From Chloranthus sessilifolius (Eukaryota > Streptophyta > Magnoliopsida > Chloranthales > Chloranthaceae): 64,000 bases of DNA. The stretch spans positions 74,589,301 to 74,653,300 of the forward strand of contig CM037592.1 in NCBI GenBank assembly GCA_021018995.1, given 5' to 3'. The notes beneath the pieces are model-generated. The model did no database searches, was not told where the DNA came from, and was given only the letters and a program-made list of their open reading frames with translations. The translations under genes and the position numbers were made by a program. Below, in pieces: positions 11,450-22,339 of this stretch (position 1 is the stretch's first letter; every line of letters begins with the position of its first letter).

Positions 11450-13326
11450 TAATCTTTGCTAGTCCCTTAGTAAAGCTACATTAAATCTACTCTAAAAATT
11501 AAATGCCACTTTCGTAGGGAGCACGGATACATTTAGCATATGTACCAAGCCTTTTAAACCCCTAGGTGATCCCTAGTGGAGGAGTGAAGTTTCCTGGGGG
11601 TTTTCAGTGAAGACACCCACAAGCTTCTCAAATGAAACAGTTAACAAAAGTGCAATATCATCAAATGAGCAGTTAAGGAATCTGATTTATTCTACTCTTG
11701 AATCAGTACACATAAAAGAAATTTAATTCATTGGTTGCACAGTAACTTAAACAGCATAAACTCTCATGATTGCACAGCATTTCCAAATAGTTTGCAATCA
11801 CAAAAAACTGCACAAGTGTGTGTATGACCTTGAGCTTATCCTTATGTCAAAAAATTAGGTTAAGGTCATACATAATGCATTCAAGTTCAGACCCAAAAGA
11901 AAACTTTGCAGGGCATACTCTCATAAAGGTTTGTTGAGTGGTTCATTTTCTCACAGGCTCAAGAGCAGTTACATCCCCCAAATGGGTTTGTAAGCATGAG
12001 CATAGGCAGAGTTCTTAAGTGCTAACATCATTGGTAGTTCCTCACCATAGATTGGATAATTCCTTATCTTCACGTGACAGCTCACTCAACTTTGGATCAT
12101 AATGGCTTTTAACTGGGCTGTAATGTGGCTTATGAGATAGGGTTAAAAAGAATGAAAGGTTGAAAAGGGGTTCCAATTTGAGAAATCAGTAGGTCACAGA
12201 GGTGGTTCATGACTGCACCTTCCATAATTCAGCTCCCTTCATCTTCTTTGAGATTTTTCGATTTGAAGTGATCAGTTTCTCTTCTTGATTTTGATTTTCC
12301 AATGAAAGTTCCTCTTGACTTCTCCCTTATTCCTCTTCATTATTATTTTTGTTTCTTTTTACTGGAGTTTCCTTCTTTTTATTTTGTTTTTGCTTTTTAG
12401 AAATGCCACCATGTTCTCAGTTACCATACTGCCAGATTTTTGAGATCCTTCTTCTCCATTCACCTAATGTTGACCATAACTAGTCCATCTTCAACTCTTT
12501 CTCCTTTACCTTCTGAATTCTCAGAGTGAGGGTAGGTTATATCAGGTTCATAGGTTCAAGTTCAAGTACTCAGGTGTATTTTGAAGAAATTTTGGATTTA
12601 AAGCTCAAAGGGGGGTATGGACTAGGGCAGTTGCTTTAGGATTGGTCTTTTTAGGCTCAAACTGTCCAAGAGAAGGCCTTGATCCTTTCCTAGGTCTCAT
12701 GAGTACTGTTAGTTGTTTCAACTTGGAGTTACCTAACTTCTAGTGAGCATGACTGATCGATCCTTAGAACTAAAAGAAATGCCTTAGTTACTCCTCAAAG
12801 AATAGAAAAATTTTGTAGGCCCAATTCTCACTGGTTATGGTCATCCTTTGAACTTTCAAGTATGTCCTCACCTTTTTCTCTCTCTAATGATTCACTAAGT
12901 GCTGATACAAGTAGGTTTCCTTGGTGATATTATCATGGAAATGTGGAATATTAGAAGTTTATAATGTCCAAGGTTTACATAAATTTTAAACTTATTAATT
13001 TCATGATTCTTAAGTGAACAGAGGTCCATTTTCATATTGCTCAGATGAGTCTGCTGCACTTATGCTAGCTATTCCATTGGCAGGGTCTACCTGGCACGCC
13101 CCTAAACCTATGAGGAGCAGTGTCCTCACTAGTTCAAAGTGAATGTGCAGCAGAACGAATGAGGCTAAAACAAAAGGAAAGAACAGGGAACAAAACACAC
13201 AACAGGCAAAGCAAGATAGTAAAGACAGGGGAAAAGTCAATGAAAAATTAGAAATGTACAAAATACAAGAAAACAGTTGCAAAAGAAACAGAGAAATTCC
13301 TAGGTACAATCTAGTTAGAATCTGTC
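11450..13326 (-). other. 3' untranslated region of element B
   Basis: About 1.9 kb between the ORF3 stop and the polypurine tract. It holds the conserved hairpin chain (11454-11595), and near 13085-13140 a block matching A (33206-33250) and D (46370-46420) that reads CACTGCTCCTCAT on the minus strand. No gene supported; plus-strand ORFs here are shadows. Confidence 0.8.
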
Positions 13327-16300
13327 TCAAAACTTGTCCCATCCCATCTTCTTTGCATGCTCCTGCAGGAGAGCCTCTTCTTCTTTCTTCTTTCGTTCCC
13401 TCTCTGCCTTTCTTTGCTCGAGAGTTTTGGGTATGGTTGGAGCCCGGACCCTCATTTTTCTCTTCTTGGGTTTAGGAGGGATCTTCGAAGATTTAGCAGT
13501 GGTTGGCTCAGGGGGTTTGGTGGGAGATTTTCCTTTGGGGCCCTTACCTTTGGGCTTGCCTTTGGAGGCTTGCCCTTCTTGGCGGAGGGGAATAAGAGTG
13601 ATTGGGCTTGTCTTTGGCTCGGGAGGACAGAGATTTAGCTTAGGCTTGCACCTGAGACAGGAGAGGACTTTTCCCTTTTTTTGGTTTAGGGGGAGCCACA
13701 GGAGATGGATCTGGTACTTTGGCTGTAGGAATGGCAGGGCTCTTCCCTTTCTTGGTGGCTTAGTGGTGGTGCCTCCTCGGTAGATGTTTCTTTCCAATTT
13801 TCAAAGAGCGACTTGGGGAGTAGTCCTCTTTGCAACTTTCCTTCCGAGGATAGGATTGTGAGGGCTTGGATGAAGGAGCGACGATGGGTTGGGCACTAGG
13901 ATCCGTCGGTGGTGCAACATCAGATTTTGAGTCAGAAGGAAAGAGCTCAGTAGGGTCCAATCCAAGGATAGCAGCAACCTGTCTGCGTTCTTCTTTGGAA
14001 AGTAGTCGCCCATGGGGATCATCCTGAGCAGAAGCTCTGGTGACCTTTAGAGGTGGGGATGGAGGGGCCGACCTTTTTCCTTTTTGGGCTGTAGTGGCTC
14101 TTTTAGAAGTGGGCTTTTTCTTGTAAGGGGTGTGTTTTCTTTTGAGAGCAGGACAGGGAACAGGGGGGGCACTGAGGGAGGAGCAGGAACTGTAGTAGGG
14201 ATTGGCACTAAGGGGTGTGTAGGTATTGCAGAAGGAACTGCAGTAGGCATTTGAGGAGGAACAGGAGGAGCTACCGGAGTGGGGGCTGTGGGAGTTGGGG
14301 GAACAGATTGTGTAGGGGTTGGGGCAGTGGAAGAAGATGGGGCCTCAAGGGGAGCGGTGGCGATGGGGGTGGCCTGTATAGGTTGGGACAGTAGGAATGC
14401 AACTCTCTGTTCCAAGATTTCAATTTTCTTCTTAGCCCATAGGAGATTGGTATCTGCAATCTCCTTATTGAGTCGGTTGATCTCCTGAGCATTGTTCAAT
14501 TTTTTCTCTAATAGCCTGTTGTGCTTTTTCACCCTCTCTGCATTGGCCTTTTCAATCTTAGTAGTCATTCTGTAATACGTTGCTGCAACCTTGTTCGCAT
14601 TTAATGTCTCCAAAATTGCCTCCCACCCTTTGGAAATATCTCTCAGCTGCTCGTGATGAGCAAGCTTCAAGTCACTATGTTTCTGCAGCAAGGGGTATTC
14701 GAGGGCTTGGCGGAGTTGGGCCATGCCATTGAGAACATCCCTCTTGATATAGGGATTGTCCCTCATGGCATGGAGGAGGGTGAAGTAGGGAGGGGTGTAG
14801 TAGGAGTGTCTGGGCAAGATTGGTAGAAATGGAGTGGAAGGAGGAGATGGTGATGGATCCTGGGGGGGAAAAGTGGGGGTTGTAGAAATGGTTGGGGTGG
14901 TGGGGGTGGAAGGGGCAGTGAATTGAGGAGGGGGTGGGAGAAGAGGGGGAATGGAAGGTATGGGTGGAAAGTGAAATGAAGGAAGGGCAGCGGATGTGGA
15001 TGGTTCAGGGTAAGGGAAGAAGGGGATGGTGAAGGGTTGAAATGGAAGGGGTGGGGTGCAAATAGGGGGTGGAATGGGAAGGTGGATGGGAATGGAATGG
15101 GGTTAGGTTTGGGTAGAAGTGTTGGTAAATTGAGGGGAGGTAGTATTAGGGGTGGAAGGATAGGTAGAGGGAAAGGAGTGGTGGGTATGGTGTCATGGAG
15201 GAGGAAGGGTGGAGGTAAGTCAATGTGGGTGGGGTCTGTTGGAACTGGGCAGTCAGAGGTGGAAGGGGATTGGGTCAATGGGGAGGTAGGATGTTGTGTT
15301 GGGATTAGGGGGTTTGTCAATGTTTGAAGGGTGGATTGTATGGTGGTTATGTCAGTTTGCATTTGGGCTTGGTTCTGTGTGGTGTTGGATAGTTGGGTTT
15401 GATGTCATGTATGAGGGAAAGGATATGAGTAAGGGTATCTCAGGTTGGTTGAGGTGGAGTATGAGGATAAGATGGAACAGGTTGGAAAGGGAAGTGGGGC
15501 ATGATGGAGAGTGGTGGGGGGAGGAGGTGAGGGGTCTGGCGAATGATGTGGTGGAGGGAGAGGGGACTCAGGGAGAGGGATGTCATGGGTGGGCAAGGTA
15601 TCAAGCAAGGTGGTCATGAAGGCTTGATACCCTGAAGTGGTGGCTAGGTTAAAGTCTAGGGCATGGAGAGGTGGGACTAAGGGTTGGTCAATAAGGGGTG
15701 TGTCTGGGAAGGGACGGGGAGGTGGAAGTGGGTATGATGGGGCGGGGGGTAGTGTGAGAGGTTTTCTTTTTAAGGTAGGTTATCAAGGGAGGCGTGGTGT
15801 GGATCAGATGATATGGGAGGCTGGTGGGTGAAGGTGGAGTGTTGTCTGGGTTCAACACTTTCTTCCAGTCGGATAATAGTGGGAGGTGGAATGGAAAAGG
15901 AGATAAAGAGGAAGGAGAGATGGAATAGGTGAAGAAGGTAGTGGAGAGGCAAGTGTGGTGGATGGAGGATTCTTTTGAAGCAGAGGTGTGGCTCGCGCCA
16001 CCTTCTTTGGGCGGTTTTAGCCTTCTTTTTGGGCGGGGTGGCTTTTGCCACAGCTCCCTCTCCACCTTTCGAGACATTCTGAGCTTGACCTTCTTCTTCT
16101 TCTTCTTCGGGGATCCATTAGACTTCTGCTGATCCCCCATTGTCTTTTGGCAAAAGTGGTGGGAGTGAGGTCAGCAGATAACTCCCCCACTGGTATCTTG
16201 TACCCTCCCCTCAGAAGTAGTCTGGTGATGAGTCTTCCATAGGGGAGAGTGTGGACCTTCTTTTACAGCCTAATCCTCACCATCATGTCTTTCATGGCTT

Positions 16301-16995
16301 CAAAAATCAACCATGCAACATTAAATCCGTGGCCCAGAGAGAAGGAGTAGAGAGCATCAGCAATTGGTGTCCTCCTTTCTTGGCGATGGCGAGCAAGAGA
16401 TATTCTTCCTTAGCACTTGATTGATGAACAGTTTGGGATCCAAATCTCTTCTTGATGGAGTCCCTGTGGCCTTCAAGCCTCTCGGTAATGGCTTGGGCAA
16501 TGGTATCGAGAGGGGCACTCACGGGGCACCATAACCATGATTGGGATAAAAAATGGCCGGGATGTCCATGACTTCCGCAATTAACTCTGGGCTAAGCAAC
16601 AACTCAAAATTATCAACTAACACAAGGAGGCCTGGCTGCCCCTGTGTGTCTGGTCTGAACCTAAGGAGTTGGTAAAAGATTTGCACTAATCTAGGATAGG
16701 ATAGTGCAGGAATCATTTGCATCAAGAGGAACAAACCAGCCTTGCGCAAGAACTCAATGGCAGGTGCTGACAACGGCTCTGATTCAAAGAAAGAGACATT
16801 GAAAATGGCTTCAGGCTCTAAGGGAATGGAAATGAGGAGCTCAGAGGGTGTAGAATAATCAGGTGTTTATGCAGCCACCTCAGGAACCACCTCCTTCCCT
16901 TTGTGTTGTGCCGTAGAGGACTTGGCTTTCTTAGAGGCAGGCTCCACAGTGGCCTTGTCCCTGGCTCTCTTCACAGGTGCACTTTTAGGAGCCAT
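13327..16995 (-). pseudogene. ORF3 of element B, broken
   Basis: Starts MAPKSAP at 16995 and ends ...HAKKMGWDKF at 13327. Parts in order: a Lys-rich, nuclear-signal-like N terminus (stop at 16867-16869); a globular domain containing YPRLVQIFYQLLR and LLVLVDNFELLLSPELIAEV (16519-16773), which I relate from memory to the Pfam family 'putative plant transposon protein'; a frameshift near 16520; a long Pro/Ser/Thr-rich part (about 14760-16140); a charged coiled-coil-like part (about 14400-14817, MRDNPYIKRDVLNGMAQLRQ); a second Pro-rich part; and a Lys-rich tail. No signal peptide or membrane segment is visible, although the position is that of the env-like ORF of Athila elements. Function unknown; homologues in A and D share the order. 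Confidence 0.8.
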
Positions 16996-17450
16996 CACAA
17001 CTCTCCTTGGTGAGTGTGCAGTTGAAATTTTGAAAGGAAGGATCAGGAGCTGAGTCTAACCCTAAAAGTTAGGGTTCTATTCAATTGGACGCATGGTGGA
17101 TCTCAAGAGCTCTTAGCAGGGGGCAACTATTGATGGAAGCTTTAAGAACAAAAATCCAGAATTTCAAAGTGAACAAGGAACTGGGCAGAGGATCTTTGGA
17201 GGAGAGAGATTGAGAGGAGTGGAGCTAGGGTTTATTTGGTAGGATAGGAAAAGAAAGCGATGAAAAGCGCGAGGTGGGATTTAAATATCGCGAGGCTCGG
17301 CGCGCTTTGAAAATGTCTGCTCGCTGGCTGGGAATGAATGGGTTGCGAGATTAGAGGTTCGTTTAAACTACGCGAGACAGCCCACCCAGTTATATCTGAA
17401 ACTCGCGACAGCAAAACAAAGTAGTTCTTTATGAATTGCGCTAGAGGGGA
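16996..17450 (-). promoter_or_regulatory. ORF3 leader and candidate internal promoter of B
   Basis: On the minus strand: a cluster of CGCGAG-type motifs (about 17255-17440), a TATA-like ATATTTAAAT at 17279-17288, a telobox AAACCCTAG at 17225-17233, a pyrimidine-rich leader and the ORF3 ATG at 16995. The LTR U3 of the same element has the same three signal types in nearly the same order. That this drives a separate ORF3 transcript is inference. Confidence 0.5.
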
Positions 17451-17804
17451 CCAAACCCATTATTCAAAACCCCGCAATGGCTTAACCGAGTTAGAATTCA
17501 CTCACCCATGAGTCAGTTGTTTGACGCTGACTTTATGGGTGGATTCTCTCACAGACTCTCTTCCAGGGACACCCCCAAGCATTATAAAGCATTTACAAAT
17601 TCCCATACTTTCAAGGCATTAAATTCATACATCATGAAAAGCATTCAAATACTACATTATCATTCAATCACTTGAAATTATCAAACAAGGGGAGCTGGTA
17701 TAAAAGTAGGCATTAAAGCACTAAACTCAGATTCCAACAAGATTGCTAACAATTCTTATCAACTGTAAAATACATATCATACAACGGTGCACAGTTCTTA
17801 ATCA
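17451..17804 (-). other. Gag-to-ORF3 linker of element B
   Basis: About 350 bp of AT-rich non-coding sequence between the gag stop and the ORF3 leader. This is where pol lies in element A. No protease or RT similarity seen in any frame. Confidence 0.7.
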
Positions 17805-19357
17805 TTAATTTAATGAAAGATCTCCCTCAAGGTTGGAGGATCCTTCACCAATCAAAAATTGGCCCTTGGGATTAACCACTGGTTGACTGGGCAACCTTCC
17901 CTCTTCTCTTTTGGCTAAGGTGTTCGCTAGTTGTCCAATTTGTTCTTACATCTTCTTGATGCTCTGACCATGAGAGTTCACAGTCTGAGTCAAGGAACCC
18001 AGGTTTTGCAGTGATGTTAAGACCTGGTCCTCGAAAGAAGTATATCTAGGTTGAGAAGGGGGTAAGACCAACTGATTTTACAGCTGATGGTGTTGGAAGG
18101 TAGACCTAGGGGCATTCCCTTGATTGAACTACTGTTGTCACCTTTATGGTAAGGCCAACATCTGCTGGGGCTGCATGTAGTTATCTTGCTTCCACCTCAG
18201 ATTTGGGTGGTCTCTCCATTGGTAACCAGCATTTTGGTGCTGGTATCCATATTACGCTATTGTAGCCCCAGTTGTTCTTTGGCCATAAGATTGAGCTGAC
18301 ATGTTCCAACATCAATTCAGGAAATTGCCCTGCAGATGGACATTCCTCCACTGTGTGCTGTGGGGACTGGCATATCAAACATGCCTCAGCCACATGAGCA
18401 GCCCTTCTGGGTTACATCACAGTCAATAATTTATCAAACTTCATAGAGAGGTTTGCCATCTGCAGCTGCAGGTCATTGTTCCCCTACACCTCATAAACTT
18501 TTCCTCTTGATCCCGGTGCACCACCTTTTCAGTTCACGACTAGTTCTTGCCAGGGATGGCTTTTGAAAAGCATTCTCACTAATCACCTCAAGCAGTTCCC
18601 ACGCCTCCTCGGCAGTTTTGTGCATGTAGGATCCACCACAAGAGGCATCGACCATATCTCTATTTTTCTCATCAATCCCATTGTAGAAGCTTTGTACAAG
18701 CTGCCACTCAGGGATCTTGTGGTGGGGCCATTGTTTGAGCATCTCTTTAAACCTATCCCAGGACTGGTTAAAATCCTCAGTTGGGGATTGAGCAAATGTA
18801 AGAATCTCCTTCCTCAACTGACTAGTTTTGGTCTCAGGGAAGAATTTGGTTAGGAATCTGGTCTGCAGGTCTTTCCAAGAAGCAATGCTATTGTTGGGAA
18901 GAGTGGTCAGCCAGGTACTGGCCCTATCCTTCAAAGAGAAGGGAAAGAGTCTGAGCCTAATAGCCTCAGGTCTCAAACCAGTAATATTAAAAGTGGTGCA
19001 CAAGGCCAAGAACTGGTCAATATGGCTGTAAGGCTCCTCTTTGCTAAGCCCATGGAAAGCTGGCAGCATCTGGATGATTGAAGTTTTTATCTCATAGTTC
19101 CCCTGAACTTCAGGGAATTGAATGCTAAAAGGGGAGTTATAGTCATCCAGAGTATTCAACTCCTTGAGGGTTCTGGGCTGTTCTTCACCCATAATTGCTA
19201 TCACAGATTCACTTGGGGGCTCTCCTGTAGTGTGCCTGTCTCTTCTAAGTCTCCTTCCCCTTTCTAACTCAGGGTTAAGAGGCTCTAAAGCAGGGCTGAG
19301 GGATCTCCTCCCTGGCATACAAACACACCAACAACAAGGAAAGCTTCTTGCAAGCAC
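17805..19357 (-). pseudogene. gag: Gag of element B, frameshifted
   Basis: Capsid/nucleocapsid polyprotein of a plant gypsy element. The likely start is MPGRRS at 19318, since M-x-GRRS recurs in A and D; the open frame extends to 19357. The Retrotrans_gag core is well kept (LRLFPFSLKDRASTWLTTLP; a W-Q-L-V-Q-S-F-Y-N-G-I motif), followed by the zinc knuckle CLICQSPQHTVEECP (CX2CX4HX4C) near 18350. A frameshift near 18530 and in-frame stops after the core break it. It ends with ...EGRLPSQP, GSSNLEG, then a unique DLSLN and stop at 17805-17807, just before the point where A continues toward protease. Gag would package and multimerise RNA in the cytoplasm. Confidence 0.88.
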
Positions 19358-19659
19358 ATCGCAAAAGAATGATTTAACACTAACAAATTTATCGAACTAG
19401 TTTACTGCTATTAAAAGAATACATTTAAACTATCCTAGATATTGCTAAATTTTTTTTTTTAAGAAAGATAGACAGAGCTTTAAAAGTCAGAGAGTTTGCA
19501 AACAGAGTTAGATAAGCTCCAATTATAGTCCAACTATCCTTCACTGCTGCTGTCTAGATCTATAAGAAAGGTTCCAAATTATGTTAGCAGTATCAATTAT
19601 TCACATGTGCAAAGAATACTAAGAATACAAAAACTAAGGGGCTACTAATAGATCATCTT
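19358..19659 (-). other. 5' leader of element B
   Basis: About 300 bp between the primer site and gag, AT-rich, with a run of T near 19448. It resembles the A leader at the primer-site end (CTACTAATAGATC). No coding signal. Confidence 0.7.
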
Positions 19660-19677
19660 TCCCCAGCAACGGCGCCA
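19660..19677 (-). other. Primer binding site of element B
   Basis: Minus strand TGGCGCCGTTGCTGGGGA, six bases from the 5' LTR end. It is the least decayed match here to the Athila-type tRNA site besides that of C. Confidence 0.88.
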
Positions 19678-20996
19678 AAAACTTGTTGATGACTTCTGGT
19701 GTGCTTACATTATTGGTTGGTGGTGAAAGTTATTTAAAAATCAAAGACAGAGTAAAATAGGGGGTGAATCCAGCACAACTCAGAAGTCCTAGACCTACAA
19801 GATACAAGGTCCTTTGTAGCAAGTTTTGATAAGTAAGAGTTTGTCCCACAGGGAAAGGTGATCTAGAGCTCCAAGGGAGCCATCTCTAGTAGTCCCTCCA
19901 GATCTGTCTACAGATCTGGCAGTCCTAGAAGGAGGGGAGTTTAAGGTCACTTATTCTAAGTATTTTAATATCTAAACTACAGAAAGGGTTGAGAGAATGG
20001 ATGGAGTGTGGAAAATAAGTATAAAAAGGGTGAGAAGTATGTTATTGAGCCAAGGTCAGAGAAGTTTTGTAACTCAGATTCAGATCTGATGTTATAGAAA
20101 TCCTATCTAGAGGCTACATTATCACCACTGAGGAGAAAGGATCCAACCCATCACTCTGCCATGATTCCACCCTTAAGGCTATAACCTGTCCACTTAAATG
20201 GTCACAGATTATCCCATAGGGGAGCCACTATCCAGGGATGGGTCAAAACATAACAAGTAAATCATTGCAGGCACTATTTCATCCAGGCTACCAGCTCAAG
20301 AATCCATAGGGAACCTCAACCTCTAAAGTTCTATATGTGGGGCTAAGGCTGTAGGACCATGATAGCCCAGACACATAGAACCAGTAAGAGATTGAGTACA
20401 ACCTTCAATCTAGCTGTCCATTGCTTGAGCGAGGCTACAATGGTCCAGTCACCAGCCTACAATCTCTATAACCAGATCATATTCAACATCTGATGGCAGA
20501 TCTACACAAATATAGGGGACTCTCCCTCTGTACAATCTCTCACTAGGCTTCTACAAGCTCAGGTGTAAAGAAGAAGGATCCATCTTGGATCGGTGGATTA
20601 GAATCACCTTAAGGATATAATCTGTCCACTTAAATGGTCACAGACTATCCCAGAGGTTATCCTCCTCACGGAGCCCAAAACAAAACAAGAATATCGCTAC
20701 TACCACCATGCTCACAAGGCTACCAGCTCAAGCTCCCATGGGGATTTCAGATCTAGTGGGTCCTGTGGTGGGGCTAAGGCTGTAGGACCATGATAGCCCA
20801 GACACACAGGTCACTTGGATCTGAATGGCCCTTAGAATCAGTCCTCCATTGCTTTGAAACATAGACAAAGCAATGGCGGATCACAAGGTAGCAGCCTTGC
20901 ACAGAGCATCTCACACATAAATACCAATCCCCCAAAGTACAGATCCTATTACAGAACTTTCATTGATCTAATTCAAAAACAAATACAAAGGCATAG

Positions 20997-21010
20997 CCAG
21001 CAAGTGCTGG
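20997..21010 (-). other. R/U5 palindrome of B LTR
   Basis: CCAGCA-CT-TGCTGG read on the minus strand, about 115 bp downstream of the TATA box and so near the 5' end of the genomic RNA. It is present in the B copies and in D (54092-54105) and partly decayed in A (36009-36026). It could be a dimerisation or packaging hairpin; that is a guess. Confidence 0.45.
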
Positions 21011-21122
21011 ACTATGGAGAGAAGGAAAGAAAAAGAAAATTACTTACTGCTAAAAAGAAAGAGAAAAGAAAAAATTATCTGAGATGGGTTCCCAGATACC
21101 TAAACCTAAAGCTAGGTATGGG

Positions 21123-21189
21123 TTTATATAACAGTGGGGTGGCGGCGCATTAGGGTTAGGAAACCCTAATTTTAACGATGCCACGTGGC
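21123..21189 (-). promoter_or_regulatory. LTR core promoter of element B
   Basis: On the minus strand, 5' to 3': G-box GCCACGTGGC (21180-21189), inverted teloboxes ATTAGGGTT/AACCCTAAT with a 4-bp gap (21149-21170), and TATATAAA (21123-21130). G-boxes bind bZIP/bHLH factors and teloboxes occur in plant growth-gene promoters; activity here is inferred. Confidence 0.65.
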
Positions 21190-22263
21190 CTAATAATGAT
21201 CCTTGGATGCCTCGAGGAGCGTGCATAAAGATTTGAGCATGGGAGTGCGTGCCCTAATCGCTGGAAATACCCAGAAGGTTCTCTGCTGAAGAGATGGAAG
21301 TTTAGGGTCAGAGCTTCGCTAGGTAGCTATAGTTTCCTAGACTTGTCACGTGGTAGCTCTTTGCTCTTCGCTAGGATGATTTGACACTGAAGCTTCAGCC
21401 ATCGCGAGGTTGCCTTGGTTTGCTCTTCAGGCAGTCGCGCGGTAGAGAATTACGCTCTCGCTGGATTAGGCTTCGCGAGGTTGAATAGAAAACACAGTCT
21501 TAAGTGTCGCGGGGTTGAAATTCAAGCAGTCGCGAGGTCGCTCGGTCTTCACTGGGCTGATCTTCACGAGAGTGAATTTGAGCAGCGCGAGAACTTTGCG
21601 AGCACTTCTCTTTACTGGACTTCGCGAGTTACCTCACGAGGCTCTACTGAGTTCTAAACTGCGCGAGGTTCTATGTCTCACTTGATCTTCGCGAGATTGG
21701 CTTTACCTTCGCCAGGATGTTTTCTTTCTTGAATGGTGCAAGAACTGCGTGAGGTGTTCTTCTTCTGATAATTATATCCCGCGGTGACTGCGCGACAGCT
21801 GTGCGAGGAATCTTCTAAAGCTCTCTCTCCTCAACCGTTATGAGCGAACTGTGTGAGATTGAGAAAGGTCTGCTTTGAACTGCGTGACACTGCACGATGT
21901 GTTCTACTCTTGAGCTTCACGAGAGCTGTGCGAGTTTGAGTTTCTGAAGCTCATCAGTCACTCATCTGCGCGAGAGGTTACTGTAAAGTCTTGGGAAGCT
22001 CAGTTGAATTGCGCGAGGCATATTTCTCCTGAATCCTCTAAAGCTTGGGTCAGCTGCGCGAGGCTCATTTCAGGTCTGGATTCAGAGTTCATTCTTCTGA
22101 GGGATATCTGGTGCTAAAGCAGGCTCCTTAACAGGATTCCTGGCCTTATTTCACTGCTGATTATTACCTACACAAAATACTTAATAAGAACTTGTTAGGT
22201 GGCTAAGCATCTAATCAAAGGTTAAGTTAAGGGGTGAAAAGTGGTACTTTTCAGGTCTTAACA

Positions 22264-22268
22264 GTAGT
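22264..22268 (+). other. Right target-site copy of element B
   Basis: GTAGT, paired with GCAGT at 8882-8886 (one mismatch). This places the B insertion inside the A leader. Confidence 0.75.
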
Positions 22269-22339
22269 TGGTTAGGATAGTTGCATTTTTTTAGTACAAT
22301 GTGCCTGCGAATAGTCTTCCCCGCTGTTGGTGTGTGTGC

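Larger units (their letters stand above)
1..12591. repeat. Tandem array of ~5.5-kb chimeric LTR units
   Basis: At least three head-to-tail units. Each unit starts inside the A-type LTR (+), passes through its end, primer site and leader, then a complete B-type LTR (-) and the B 3' region, and stops at a GAAGAAATT that joins the next A-LTR piece (AATTAGGG). Unit II is 1605-7104 and unit III is 7105-12591, where B continues uninterrupted; 1-1604 is the tail of unit I. Positions 1601 and 7101 are equivalent, a step of 5500 bp. The shared GAAATT at the joint suggests microhomology or unequal exchange. Copies differ by a few per cent by eye, so the array is not brand new. Confidence 0.9.
8887..22263 (-). 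mobile_element. Pol-less Athila-type element B (gag + ORF3)
   Basis: 13,377-bp element in the minus orientation. In transcript order: 5' LTR 19684-22263, primer site 19660-19677, gag 17805-19357, a linker, a CGCGAG-rich leader, ORF3 13327-16995, 3' region, polypurine tract 11438-11449, 3' LTR 8887-11437. No protease, RT or integrase sequence is present between gag and ORF3. Flanks GCAGT/GTAGT form a 5-bp duplication with one mismatch. The two LTRs differ at 8 of the first 150 bases, so the insertion is not recent. It would need reverse transcriptase and integrase in trans; A-like elements are the natural source. Confidence 0.92.
19684..22263 (-). repeat. 5' LTR of element B
   Basis: 2580 bp. 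On the minus strand: U3 begins TGTTAAGACC at 22263; CGCGAG cluster at about 21300-22070; CACGTG at 21347-21352; G-box GCCACGTGGC at 21180-21189; palindromic telobox pair; TATA box; then R/U5 with a small palindrome, ending CATCAACA at 19684. Confidence 0.92.

Noticed and set aside
13334..13783. 149-residue plus-strand ORF and neighbours up to 15831
   Set aside because: Antisense shadows of the Pro/Lys-rich ORF3 of element B; low-complexity codons leave opposite frames open.
14763..15362. 199-residue Pro-rich minus-strand ORF as a separate gene
   Set aside because: It lies within ORF3 of B and reflects a frame change in the Pro-rich linker.
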